Source: Rhodospirillales bacterium
Lineage (GTDB): Bacteria > Pseudomonadota > Alphaproteobacteria > QKFK01 > SZUA-500
DNA length: 5,245 nt
Assembly (NCBI GenBank): GCA_003252195.1
Contig: QKFK01000066.1
Coordinates: 1 to 5,245 of the forward strand
Direction of reading: 5' to 3'
Positions 1 to 5,245 of the stretch are shown here, piece by piece. The notes below the pieces were generated by a model, which made no database searches, was not told the origin of the DNA, and saw only the letters and a list, made by a program, of their open reading frames with translations. A program made the position numbers and the translations under genes. Numbering within the stretch: the first letter of the stretch is position 1; every line of letters begins with the position of its first letter.

Positions 1-600
1 ATCAATATTGTCTCTAACTTTTTGTTTCTTTACAAATACGCTTTTTTTGTATTCTAAAGCCTCTCTAATTTTTTGATTTCTATTTGCAAAATTCGTACTT
101 CCAATATTAACAAGGTCACGATTAGGATTTTTCATTGCAGCAACAAAGCCATTCATATTTTTATCATCTAAGGCATCTAAATCTACTTCAAAATCTTTTA
201 TATCGTGCCTGTCGTATAACATTCTCTCAAAAGAAGCGATATCCTCATTACTTAATAAATTACACGACAAATCTACTTTCTTTAACTTAGGATATGCATT
301 AAAGAATGATTTGAGACCGTCCATATTATTATTGCTTAAACCACATCCTTTAAAAGATATTTCTTCTAAAGATAACAAACTATCTTTTTTACTAACCAAC
401 ACATCTAACATCTCTGCCGAAAGTTTATCTTCCATAAAGGTGTCAGAAAAATCTAGAGATTTCACGTTGGAGTTTTTTGCTATTACTCTAGAAAAAGTTT
501 TAATCCTTTTACTTGTAAAATCAACGCCTGAGTAACTTATGTTTTCAGATCTATTAGCAAAAACCAAAGCTGTAGATCTTGCAAAACTTTTCTCCGTCAT
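1..600 (-). CDS. Leucine-rich-repeat protein, N-terminal part (3' end beyond window)
   Basis: An open frame of 200 codons starts at the ATG complementary to 598-600 and reaches the left edge with no stop. The start is supported by a GAGGA Shine-Dalgarno seven bases upstream. The protein shows degenerate leucine-rich repeats of about 28 residues: roughly residues 46-77 (VKSLDFSD), 78-105 (LEEISFKGCGL), 106-133 (LKKVDLSCNLL) and a weaker unit near 134-162. Each is a short LxxLxLxxC/N strand followed by a helix-like segment, which resembles the ribonuclease-inhibitor class of LRR. I see no signal peptide or membrane segment in this part, so a cytoplasmic protein or a substrate of a dedicated secretion system is possible. 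LRR domains usually bind proteins; the partner cannot be told. GC is about 28% in positions 1-180, against about 42% in samples of fba, which would fit an accessory gene. The LRR call is fairly firm; the role is unknown. Confidence 0.8.
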   Translation of the reverse strand, partial: MTEKSFARSTALVFANRSENISYSGVDFTSKRIKTFSRVIAKNSNVKSLDFSDTFMEDKLSAEMLDVLVSKKDSLLSLEEISFKGCGLSNNNMDGLKSFFNAYPKLKKVDLSCNLLSNEDIASFERMLYDRHDIKDFEVDLDALDDKNMNGFVAAMKNPNRDLVNIGSTNFANRNQKIREALEYKKSVFVKKQKVRDNID

Positions 601-607
601 CTAACAA

Positions 608-612
608 TCCTC
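608..612 (-). promoter_or_regulatory. Ribosome binding site of the LRR gene
   Basis: The minus strand reads GAGGA here, seven bases before the ATG at 600. It fixes the start of the LRR reading frame. It also lies immediately downstream of a dyad motif copy (615-636), so that hairpin would sit next to the ribosome binding site in the mRNA. Confidence 0.6.
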
Positions 613-614
613 AT

Positions 615-636
615 TGAGTTTACTGATTTAGTAAAT
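615..636. repeat. Dyad motif copy A, in the LRR gene leader
   Basis: The plus strand reads TGAGTTTACT (615-624), six bases, then GTAAAT (631-636). TTTACT (619-624) and AGTAAA (630-635) form a perfect 6-bp stem around a 5-base loop. The same TGAGTTTACT...GTAAAT arrangement recurs at 874-894 and 976-996 in the same orientation. This copy has one more base between its halves than the other two and falls in the presumed 5' untranslated leader of the LRR gene, just ahead of its ribosome binding site. It could be an operator, a leader hairpin, or one member of a dispersed repeat; the sequence alone does not decide. Confidence 0.55.
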
Positions 637-667
637 TTTACTTCATCTAAAAAAGCACTGAAAAAAC

Positions 668-697
668 ATTTTAATACAATTTGCGTTACAATAGCAA
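668..697 (-). promoter_or_regulatory. Possible promoter for the LRR gene
   Basis: On the minus strand, a -35-like TTGCTA (692-697) lies 18 bases ahead of a -10-like TAAAAT (668-673). TATTAA (671-676) is an alternative -10, but its spacing of 15 is poor. Transcription would begin near 660 and give a leader of about 60 bases containing motif copy A. The call is weak because AT-rich DNA yields such matches by chance. Confidence 0.3.
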
Positions 698-765
698 AAA
701 AGCTCTCCACACACAAGAATTAATTGTCTATTTTTGTCCAACTTTAAATGTGCATTTATCACATC

Positions 766-791
766 AAAAAAAGAGCCCCATAAGGAGCTCT
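766..791 (-). terminator. Rho-independent terminator, leftward
   Basis: On the minus strand an 8-base stem (AGAGCTCC, loop TTAT, GGGGCTCT) with one internal mismatch is followed directly by a run of T (complement of 766-772). Stem arms are 772-779 and 784-791. The T-run lies only on the minus-strand side, so it ends leftward transcription. It is the best candidate terminator for the lipoprotein-tkt-fba cluster, although it lies about 250 bases beyond the fba stop, and it insulates the LRR gene from that cluster. Confidence 0.85.
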
Positions 792-809
792 CTTCTGACT
801 TATCAATAA

Positions 810-824
810 CCTACAAAATGTAGG
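810..824. other. Small perfect hairpin
   Basis: CCTACA (810-815) and TGTAGG (819-824) form a perfect 6-bp stem around AAA. It lies just upstream of the leftward terminator in the direction of fba transcription. It lacks a proper T-run on either side, so it is probably not an independent terminator. It may be an accessory stem in the 3' untranslated region. Confidence 0.4.
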
Positions 825-873
825 AAAATGATTGTGCTACGGTTAGTACTAGGCGTTAGAATGTTTTTTCAAA

Positions 874-894
874 TGAGTTTACTATAACGTAAAT
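874..894. repeat. Dyad motif copy B, in the fba 3' region
   Basis: The plus strand reads TGAGTTTACT (874-883), five bases, GTAAAT (889-894). The longer segment 873-901 matches 975-1003 at 24 of 29 positions, exactly 102 bases away. TTTAC and GTAAA form a 5-bp stem. Weaker flanking complementarity (855-868 against 900-913, 9 of 14 Watson-Crick pairs plus three G-T on the plus strand) is nearly centred on the motif, so this copy may also sit at the tip of a larger imperfect stem. Confidence 0.6.
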
Positions 895-924
895 GACACG
901 AGAACAGTTTATCCAAACGTAAAA

Positions 925-1051
925 CTAAATAGGCTAGAATTAGGAAGATAACAGAAATTAAGCTAATTTCCGACATGAGTTTACTAGTGTGTAAATGACA
1001 TGAAGGAAATTAGCTTAATGACGCATTAGCTTTCAATTATAGCCTATTTAG
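925..1051. repeat. Concentric 127-base palindrome at the 3' end of fba
   Basis: Two nested inverted repeats share the same centre at 988. The outer arms are 925-941 and 1035-1051 (16 of 17 pairs), and the inner arms are 957-971 and 1005-1019 (15 of 15 pairs). They are separated by unpaired segments of 15 bases on each side (942-956, 1020-1034). The central loop (972-1004) contains dyad motif copy C, also centred at about 988. The right outer arm includes the fba stop codon and the lysine codon before it. There is no T-run after the structure, so it is not a classical terminator. It could stabilise or process the fba 3' end, or be a small palindromic mobile or repeat element. I see no clear target-site duplication. 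Confidence 0.75.
976..996. repeat. Dyad motif copy C, at the tip of the palindrome
   Basis: The plus strand reads TGAGTTTACT (976-985), five bases, GTAAAT (991-996). It has the same spacing as the copy at 874-894 and is flanked by direct repeats of GACATGA (972-978 and 997-1003). It occupies the apical loop of the 957-1019 stem, centred within half a base of the palindrome's axis. That symmetry argues that motif and palindrome form one element. Confidence 0.6.
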
Positions 1052-2084
1052 CGTAGCCTTTTGCCATATCAGCAAGAGATATAGCTTTCATCTTTGAACC
1101 AAAGCCAGCTGCACCAAATGAAACATAACGTGCTTCGCATACTTCTTGCATAGCATCGAGTGATGGTTTCAAATATTTACGTGGGTCAAATTCTTTTGGA
1201 TTTTCTGCAAAGATTTTGCGGATAGCACCTGTAATTGCCAAACGACAATCTGTATCAACGTTAACTTTGCGAACACCGCTCTTAATACCACGAACGATTT
1301 CTTCAACAGGAACGCCATAAGTTTCTGGAATTTCACCACCAAATGCGTTAATCATGTCGATCAATTCTTTAGGAACTGATGATGAACCATGCATAACAAG
1401 GTGAGTATTTGGAAGTTTAGCGTGAATTTTTTCGATTGCATCGATAGCTAAAATATCACCTGTAGGTTTACGTGTAAATTTGTAAGCACCGTGTGATGTA
1501 CCAATAGCAACAGCTAAAGCATCTACGTTTGTGCGTTTAACAAATTCAACAGCTTCGTCTGCGTCTGTTACGAGTTTATCACGAGTTAAAACACCTTCAG
1601 CACCGTGACCGTCTTCTTTGTCTGCTTTCATTGTTTCTAATGAACCGATAACACCCAATTCACCTTCAACAGAAGCACCAACAGCATGAGCAACTTCTAC
1701 AACTTTAGCTGTAACTTCGCAGTTATAGTCAAAAGAAGCAGGTGTTTTGCCGTCTGATTTTAATGAACCGTCCATCATAACTGATGTCCAGCCACTTGCG
1801 ATAGCTGATGTACAAATTTGGAATGAACTACCGTGGTCTTGGTGAAGACATACAGGAACTGTTGGATATTCTTCTGCAACAGCTTTAATCATGTTAGCGA
1901 TCATTTTGTCGCCAGCATATTTACGAGCACCAGTACTTGTTTGAATAATAACAGGAGCATCAACTTTTTTAGCTGCATTCATAACAGCAATAACTTGCTC
2001 CATATTGTTAATGTTAAAGGCTGGTACACCAAAATCATTTTCGGCCGCATGGTCAAGGATTTGACGCATTGAAACTATCGGCAT
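1044..2084 (-). CDS. fba: Class II fructose-bisphosphate aldolase
   Basis: A 346-residue cytoplasmic zinc enzyme that reversibly splits fructose-1,6-bisphosphate into dihydroxyacetone phosphate and glyceraldehyde-3-phosphate in glycolysis and gluconeogenesis. The family's landmarks are present: HQDHG at 81-85 (catalytic Asp83, zinc ligand His84), EGELG at 140-144 with Glu142, GTSHG with zinc ligand His198, the MHGSSS loop with zinc ligand His232, and NVDTD at 275-279 in the substrate phosphate site. Length and sequence style fit the class IIB, Calvin-cycle-type (CbbA-like) branch, not the E. coli FbaA branch. AAGGAGA lies six bases before the ATG. The gene begins 23 bases after the tkt stop, so the two are almost surely co-transcribed. 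The last two codons fall inside the right arm of the palindrome at 925-1051. Identification is firm; the exact subclass is from memory of the family. Confidence 0.97.
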   Translation of the reverse strand: MPIVSMRQILDHAAENDFGVPAFNINNMEQVIAVMNAAKKVDAPVIIQTSTGARKYAGDKMIANMIKAVAEEYPTVPVCLHQDHGSSFQICTSAIASGWTSVMMDGSLKSDGKTPASFDYNCEVTAKVVEVAHAVGASVEGELGVIGSLETMKADKEDGHGAEGVLTRDKLVTDADEAVEFVKRTNVDALAVAIGTSHGAYKFTRKPTGDILAIDAIEKIHAKLPNTHLVMHGSSSVPKELIDMINAFGGEIPETYGVPVEEIVRGIKSGVRKVNVDTDCRLAITGAIRKIFAENPKEFDPRKYLKPSLDAMQEVCEARYVSFGAAGFGSKMKAISLADMAKGYAK

Positions 2085-2107
2085 TTATTTTCTCCTTAAA
2101 ATCTATA

Positions 2108-4060
2108 TTAAACCAAACTTACTACTGCATCTGCTACTGCTTCTGCGGTAATTCCAAAGTGCTTGTACAAATCTCCGGCTGGGGCTGATGCACCAAATGA
2201 TGTCATGCCAACAACCTTTCCTTCAATCCCTACATATTTTTCCCAACCAAAGGTCGAGAGGGCTTCAACTGCAACTCTTGGGGCTGTTCCCAAGACTTGT
2301 TTTTTATAATCTACTGACTGCTTATCAAAAAGCTCCCAGCAAGGCATAGTTACGACTGCTGTTTCAATGCCTTTTTCTCTCAATTTTGCTTGAGCGTCAA
2401 GAGCTATTTCAACTTCTGAGCCTGTTGCAATGATTGTTGCTTTGCGTTCACCCTTAGCATCAGATAAAACATAAGCTCCTTTTTCAGACTTATTTTCATC
2501 TACGCTAGTTCTTACGCAAGGCAAGTTTTGTCTTGATAATACTAATATACTTGGTGTTTTTCTATTTTCAACCGCAAGCTCCCAACATTCGGTAGCTTCA
2601 ATCGCATCACATGGACGGAACACATTAACATTTGGCATTGCTCTAAAGGCTGCGGCATGTTCAACAGGTTGGTGAGTTGGGCCATCTTCACCCACACCAA
2701 TAGAATCGTGGGTCATAACATAAATCACACCTTGTTCCATAATCGCTGACAATCTAACGCATGGGCGTAAATAGTCAGAGAACACAAAGAATGCACCGCC
2801 ATAAGGGACAAAGCCACCATGCAAGCAAATACCATTCATAGCAGCTGCCATAGCTTGCTCACGAATACCATAGTGAATGTAGTTACCATTCAAATCACCA
2901 CGAGCAACTGACTTCATACCGCCAACTTTAGTTAAGTTAGAGCTGGTTAAGTCAGCTGAGCCACCTAATAATTCAGGCACAGCAGGAATTAAAGCCTCTA
3001 AAGCCATTTGTGATGATTTACGAGTAGCAACCTTTGGCTTATCGGCAAGAATTTGCTTTTTATATGAAAGCATTTTCTCTTTCCAATCTTTTGGCAATTT
3101 GCCAGAAATCACGCGAGCAAATTCTGCATCTTTAGTATCAGCTTTAGACTTCCATTCCGCATAAGCTTTAGCACCTTTAGCGCCAACATCACGCCATGCA
3201 GCTAAAATTTCTGTTGGCACAACAAATGCTTCAGAAGACCAACCAAGTTTAGCTTTAGCTTCTTTAATGCCATCAGCACCTAATGGAGAACCATGAACTT
3301 TTTCAGTTCCTTCTTTTGGTGAGCCATAACCAATAATAGTTTTGCAAGCAATCAATGAAGGTTTATCACTCTTACGAGCAGCTTCAATTGCTTTTTCAAT
3401 CTCAGCGGGATTATGTCCATCAACTTTTTGCACGTCCCAACCATTTGCTTCAAAACGTTTAGCTTGGTCAGTTGATGATGCAACGCTAACCGCACCATCG
3501 ATAGTGATGTTATTATCGTCCCACATAACAATCAATTTGCTTAGTTGCAAGTGACCAGCTAATGAAATAGCTTCTTCAGAAATACCTTCCATCAAGCAGC
3601 CATCACCACAGATTGCATATGTGTAATGGTCAACAACGTCTGCGCCATATTTATTAGCGAGCAATCTTTCTGCTAATGCCATACCAACAGCATTAGTAAT
3701 ACCTTGACCTAATGGTCCAGTAGTAGTGTCAATTCCTGACATATGACCAAACTCTGGGTGACCCGCAGCTTTTGAACCTAATTGACGGAAAGTCTTAAGC
3801 TCGTCAATAGTAGCATCGGCATAACCTGTAAGATATAAAAGACTATAAAGAAGAGTTGAGCCGTGACCTGCAGATAATACAAAACGGTCACGATTAAACC
3901 ATTTAGGGTTTTTAGGGTCAAACTTCATAAACTTACTATAAAGAACAGTTGCTACATCTGCCATACCCATAGGCATACCTGGGTGACCAGAATTAGCTTT
4001 TTCAACTGCTTCTGCGGCTAAAAACCTAATCGCATTAGCCATTTCATTATGATTTACCAT
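2108..4060 (-). CDS. tkt: Transketolase
   Basis: A 650-residue thiamine-diphosphate enzyme that moves two-carbon ketol units between sugar phosphates, for example xylulose-5-phosphate to ribose-5-phosphate or erythrose-4-phosphate, in the non-oxidative pentose phosphate pathway. The cofactor and substrate motifs appear in order: SGHPGMPMG (24-32, His26), AGHGS (His66), GHPE (His101), GPLGQG (115-120), the ThDP/metal motif GDGCLMEG (152-159) with NN at 183-184, and KVHGSPLG (His257). They continue with GIREQAM, whose Glu401 activates the cofactor, then EDGPTHQPVE (His464) and SRQNL (Arg510). The three domains (PP, Pyr and C-terminal) are complete, and length is close to the 663 residues of E. 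coli TktA. The first ATG is preferred because GAAGGAAG lies about seven bases upstream and the N-terminus aligns with the family. It begins 17 bases after the lipoprotein stop and is followed by fba. Many alphaproteobacteria have gap and pgk between tkt and fba; both are absent here. Confidence 0.98.
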   Translation of the reverse strand: MVNHNEMANAIRFLAAEAVEKANSGHPGMPMGMADVATVLYSKFMKFDPKNPKWFNRDRFVLSAGHGSTLLYSLLYLTGYADATIDELKTFRQLGSKAAGHPEFGHMSGIDTTTGPLGQGITNAVGMALAERLLANKYGADVVDHYTYAICGDGCLMEGISEEAISLAGHLQLSKLIVMWDDNNITIDGAVSVASSTDQAKRFEANGWDVQKVDGHNPAEIEKAIEAARKSDKPSLIACKTIIGYGSPKEGTEKVHGSPLGADGIKEAKAKLGWSSEAFVVPTEILAAWRDVGAKGAKAYAEWKSKADTKDAEFARVISGKLPKDWKEKMLSYKKQILADKPKVATRKSSQMALEALIPAVPELLGGSADLTSSNLTKVGGMKSVARGDLNGNYIHYGIREQAMAAAMNGICLHGGFVPYGGAFFVFSDYLRPCVRLSAIMEQGVIYVMTHDSIGVGEDGPTHQPVEHAAAFRAMPNVNVFRPCDAIEATECWELAVENRKTPSILVLSRQNLPCVRTSVDENKSEKGAYVLSDAKGERKATIIATGSEVEIALDAQAKLREKGIETAVVTMPCWELFDKQSVDYKKQVLGTAPRVAVEALSTFGWEKYVGIEGKVVGMTSFGASAPAGDLYKHFGITAEAVADAVVSLV

Positions 4061-4077
4061 TCGCTCTTCCTTCTTTC

Positions 4078-4626
4078 CTATTGATTATTTTTACGGTTAT
4101 ATTCAAGCTCATCTTTATCAAGTTGCAAACCAATATAAACTTCATAGTCGCTGATTTTTTTACCCTCTTCTACAGGGATGCCAACATAAACATCATTATC
4201 ACGATAATGTATCTTATCAGAGTTTTTAGGCATTTTTGTATTTACACTGAAAAGCTGTTTAGCATCTTTTGCAGGGTAATATTGTGGCATTGCCACAAAA
4301 TAATCAAAGCTCACGTCTCTATCTTTTTGTGCAGAGCCAAGCTCTATATCAAACACAGGTCGCACAGATATGCCGTATTGTTGTTTTTTGGTGTTATAAA
4401 CACAATCTGCATCATAACCAACTAGGCTTACATCAAACATCTTAGCAGAGGCATCTTTTACATTGCCATTTTGCTTAAAAACAGCACGAGCAGATGTATC
4501 ACGCTCAATTAAAACACTAGGGCATATGTGCATATTTTTTCTTTCTGCCTCTGCTCCCATAAAGCTAGAACAAGAAGAAAGAATAAGCAGAAAACAAACT
4601 ATTTGAAATTTATAATATTTTTTCAT
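4078..4626 (-). CDS. Putative outer-membrane or periplasmic lipoprotein
   Basis: A 182-residue protein with a typical lipoprotein signal: positive N-terminus (MKKYYK), hydrophobic core (residues 7-16) and a lipobox LSSC ending at Cys19, the predicted lipidated residue. The mature part is soluble, with no further membrane segment. It has Cys35 and Cys75, which could form a disulfide, and alternating strand-like segments such as FDVSLVGYDADC, YGISVRPVFDIELG and VSFDYFVAM, suggesting a beta-rich fold. I do not recognise a named family with certainty; it recalls uncharacterised alphaproteobacterial lipoproteins with a CPxVLI start and an FDYFVA stretch, but this is memory only. It is the first gene of the cluster with tkt and fba, 17 bases upstream of tkt, and probably shares their mRNA; no functional link to sugar metabolism is evident. 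No normal Shine-Dalgarno is present; a small hairpin occupies that position. Confidence 0.85.
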   Translation of the reverse strand: MKKYYKFQIVCFLLILSSCSSFMGAEAERKNMHICPSVLIERDTSARAVFKQNGNVKDASAKMFDVSLVGYDADCVYNTKKQQYGISVRPVFDIELGSAQKDRDVSFDYFVAMPQYYPAKDAKQLFSVNTKMPKNSDKIHYRDNDVYVGIPVEEGKKISDYEVYIGLQLDKDELEYNRKNNQ

Positions 4627-4779
4627 GATAAAGGGAGTGTCCCGTTTTTATAAATACGATACATACAATTTAAATGACTAAAATAAAACTGCAACAAATT
4701 TTTGGTTTTATATTTGAAAATATCGCCTAAATATATAAGCTATCTACAGGTTGTTGTCATATTTAAGGAAAAAACACAA
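4627..4779. promoter_or_regulatory. Divergent promoter region between the tkt cluster and ispH
   Basis: This 153-base AT-rich gap separates two divergent transcription units and must hold a promoter for each. Rightward, TTGAAA (4714-4719) and the AT stretch TAAATATATAAG (4728-4739) are candidates, but no pair has ideal 16-18 spacing. Leftward, AT-rich -10-like sequences lie near 4645-4675 without a convincing -35. The ispH ribosome binding site AAGGAA is at 4765-4770. No operator or riboswitch was recognised, and no copy of the dyad motif seen at 615-996 is present here. Confidence 0.45.
4633..4643. promoter_or_regulatory. Hairpin in place of the lipoprotein ribosome binding site
   Basis: GGGA (4633-4636), GTG and TCCC (4640-4643) form a short perfect stem. 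In the leftward mRNA it reads GGGACACTCCC and ends six bases before the lipoprotein ATG, where a Shine-Dalgarno would be expected. The only purine-rich run, GGGA, is inside the stem and too far from the start. The lipoprotein, and the cluster it leads, may therefore be translated without a strong Shine-Dalgarno or from a leaderless or short-leader mRNA. Confidence 0.35.
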
Positions 4780-5245
4780 ATGCTACCTAAATTAAAAATT
4801 GTTTTAGCTTGTCCAAGAGGCTTTTGCGCTGGAGTTACCAGAGCTATAAAAATCGTTGAAACAGCATTAGAAAAATATGGCAAACCAGTATATGTTCGCC
4901 ACGAGATAGTGCATAATGAGTTTGTGGTTAAGTCTTTAGAAGATAAAGGTGCAATATTTGTGGATGAGTTAGATGATATTCCAGATAATTATCCTGTTAT
5001 ATTCTCTGCTCACGGTGTCCCAAAATCAGTTAAGGCAGAAGCAAACCGCAGAAACATGATTTCTATTGATGCCACCTGCCCTTTGGTAAACAAAGTTCAC
5101 AAAGAAGCCGAAAAGCATTTAGAAAAAGGTTATCACACTATTTTGATTGGACACGCCAAACACCCAGAGGTAATTGGCACTATGGGGCAAGTACCAGCAG
5201 AGCAAATCACCCTTATAGAAACCATAGATGACGCTAAAAACATAA
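4780..5245 (+). CDS. ispH: 4-hydroxy-3-methylbut-2-enyl diphosphate reductase, N-terminal half (continues beyond window)
   Basis: The first 155 residues of IspH (LytB), roughly half the usual length of about 310, run off the right edge. The enzyme is a cytoplasmic iron-sulfur protein that reduces HMBPP to IPP and DMAPP, the last step of the MEP isoprenoid pathway. The visible part has cluster ligands Cys11 (ACPRGFCAGV) and Cys100 (DATCPLV), plus the substrate-site residues His45 (HEIVHNEFV), His78 (SAHGVP), His128 and Glu130 (GHAKHPEV). The third cluster cysteine should lie outside the window. The ATG start is supported by AAGGAA nine bases upstream and by the family's typical short lead before the first cysteine. 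It is transcribed away from the lipoprotein-tkt-fba cluster. No frameshift or missing residue is seen in the part present. Confidence 0.97.
   Translation, partial: MLPKLKIVLACPRGFCAGVTRAIKIVETALEKYGKPVYVRHEIVHNEFVVKSLEDKGAIFVDELDDIPDNYPVIFSAHGVPKSVKAEANRRNMISIDATCPLVNKVHKEAEKHLEKGYHTILIGHAKHPEVIGTMGQVPAEQITLIETIDDAKNI

Noticed and set aside
311..535. Plus-strand open frame of 74 codons
   Set aside because: It lies opposite the minus-strand LRR frame, has no ribosome binding site, and its composition is the antisense shadow of leucine-rich codons.
975..998. Seven-codon mini open frame (ATG to TGA) inside dyad motif copy C
   Set aside because: The other copies do not keep it: the copy at 873 meets a stop after four codons and the copy at 615 has no ATG. 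No ribosome binding site was seen, so it is probably a by-product of the motif sequence.
601..1043. tRNA, small structured RNA or CRISPR array in the long intergenic stretch
   Set aside because: No cloverleaf, T-loop motif or regularly spaced direct repeats were found; the three motif copies are unevenly spaced and have no array architecture.
925..1051. Palindrome read as a MITE or IS remnant with terminal inverted repeats
   Set aside because: No convincing target-site duplication was found beside the arms, no transposase remnant is present, and only one copy is visible. It is kept as an unclassified palindrome.
1833..2072. Plus-strand open frame of 79 codons inside fba
   Set aside because: It is antisense to the conserved N-terminal part of a clearly real aldolase and has no family features.
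3342..3554. Plus-strand open frame of 70 codons inside tkt
   Set aside because: It is antisense to a conserved transketolase region, with no start signal or recognisable domain.
4081..4425. Plus-strand open frame of 114 codons opposite the lipoprotein
   Set aside because: The minus-strand frame has a signal peptide, lipobox and operon spacing. The plus-strand product is a low-complexity hydrophobic shadow.

Overview
The window looks like a piece of chromosome from an AT-rich Gram-negative bacterium. The class IIB (Calvin-cycle-type) aldolase and a lipoprotein placed directly ahead of transketolase make a low-GC alphaproteobacterium plausible. That placement is inferred from protein features, not from a database match. 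No phage, IS, CRISPR, tRNA or rRNA feature was recognised.

Layout, left to right. Positions 1-600 (minus strand) carry the first 200 codons of a leucine-rich-repeat protein that runs off the left edge. Positions 601-1043 are a 443-base non-coding stretch. It holds three copies of a short dyad motif (TGAGTTTACT, 5-6 bases, GTAAAT), a rho-independent terminator reading leftward, a small hairpin, and a 127-base concentric palindrome (925-1051) that overlaps the last codons of the next gene. Positions 1044-4626 (minus strand) form a tight three-gene cluster, transcribed in the order lipoprotein, transketolase (tkt), fructose-bisphosphate aldolase (fba), with gaps of 17 and 23 bases. Positions 4627-4779 are a divergent promoter region. 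Positions 4780-5245 (plus strand) hold the 5' half of ispH, which runs off the right edge.

How the genes work together. Transketolase and aldolase share fructose-6-phosphate/glyceraldehyde-3-phosphate chemistry and link glycolysis to the non-oxidative pentose phosphate pathway. IspH makes IPP and DMAPP in the MEP isoprenoid pathway, whose first substrates are pyruvate and glyceraldehyde-3-phosphate. The metabolic genes are ordinary and intact. The least ordinary parts are the palindrome and motif family between fba and the LRR gene, and the LRR gene itself, which has lower GC and a repeat pattern like that of eukaryotic ribonuclease-inhibitor LRRs.
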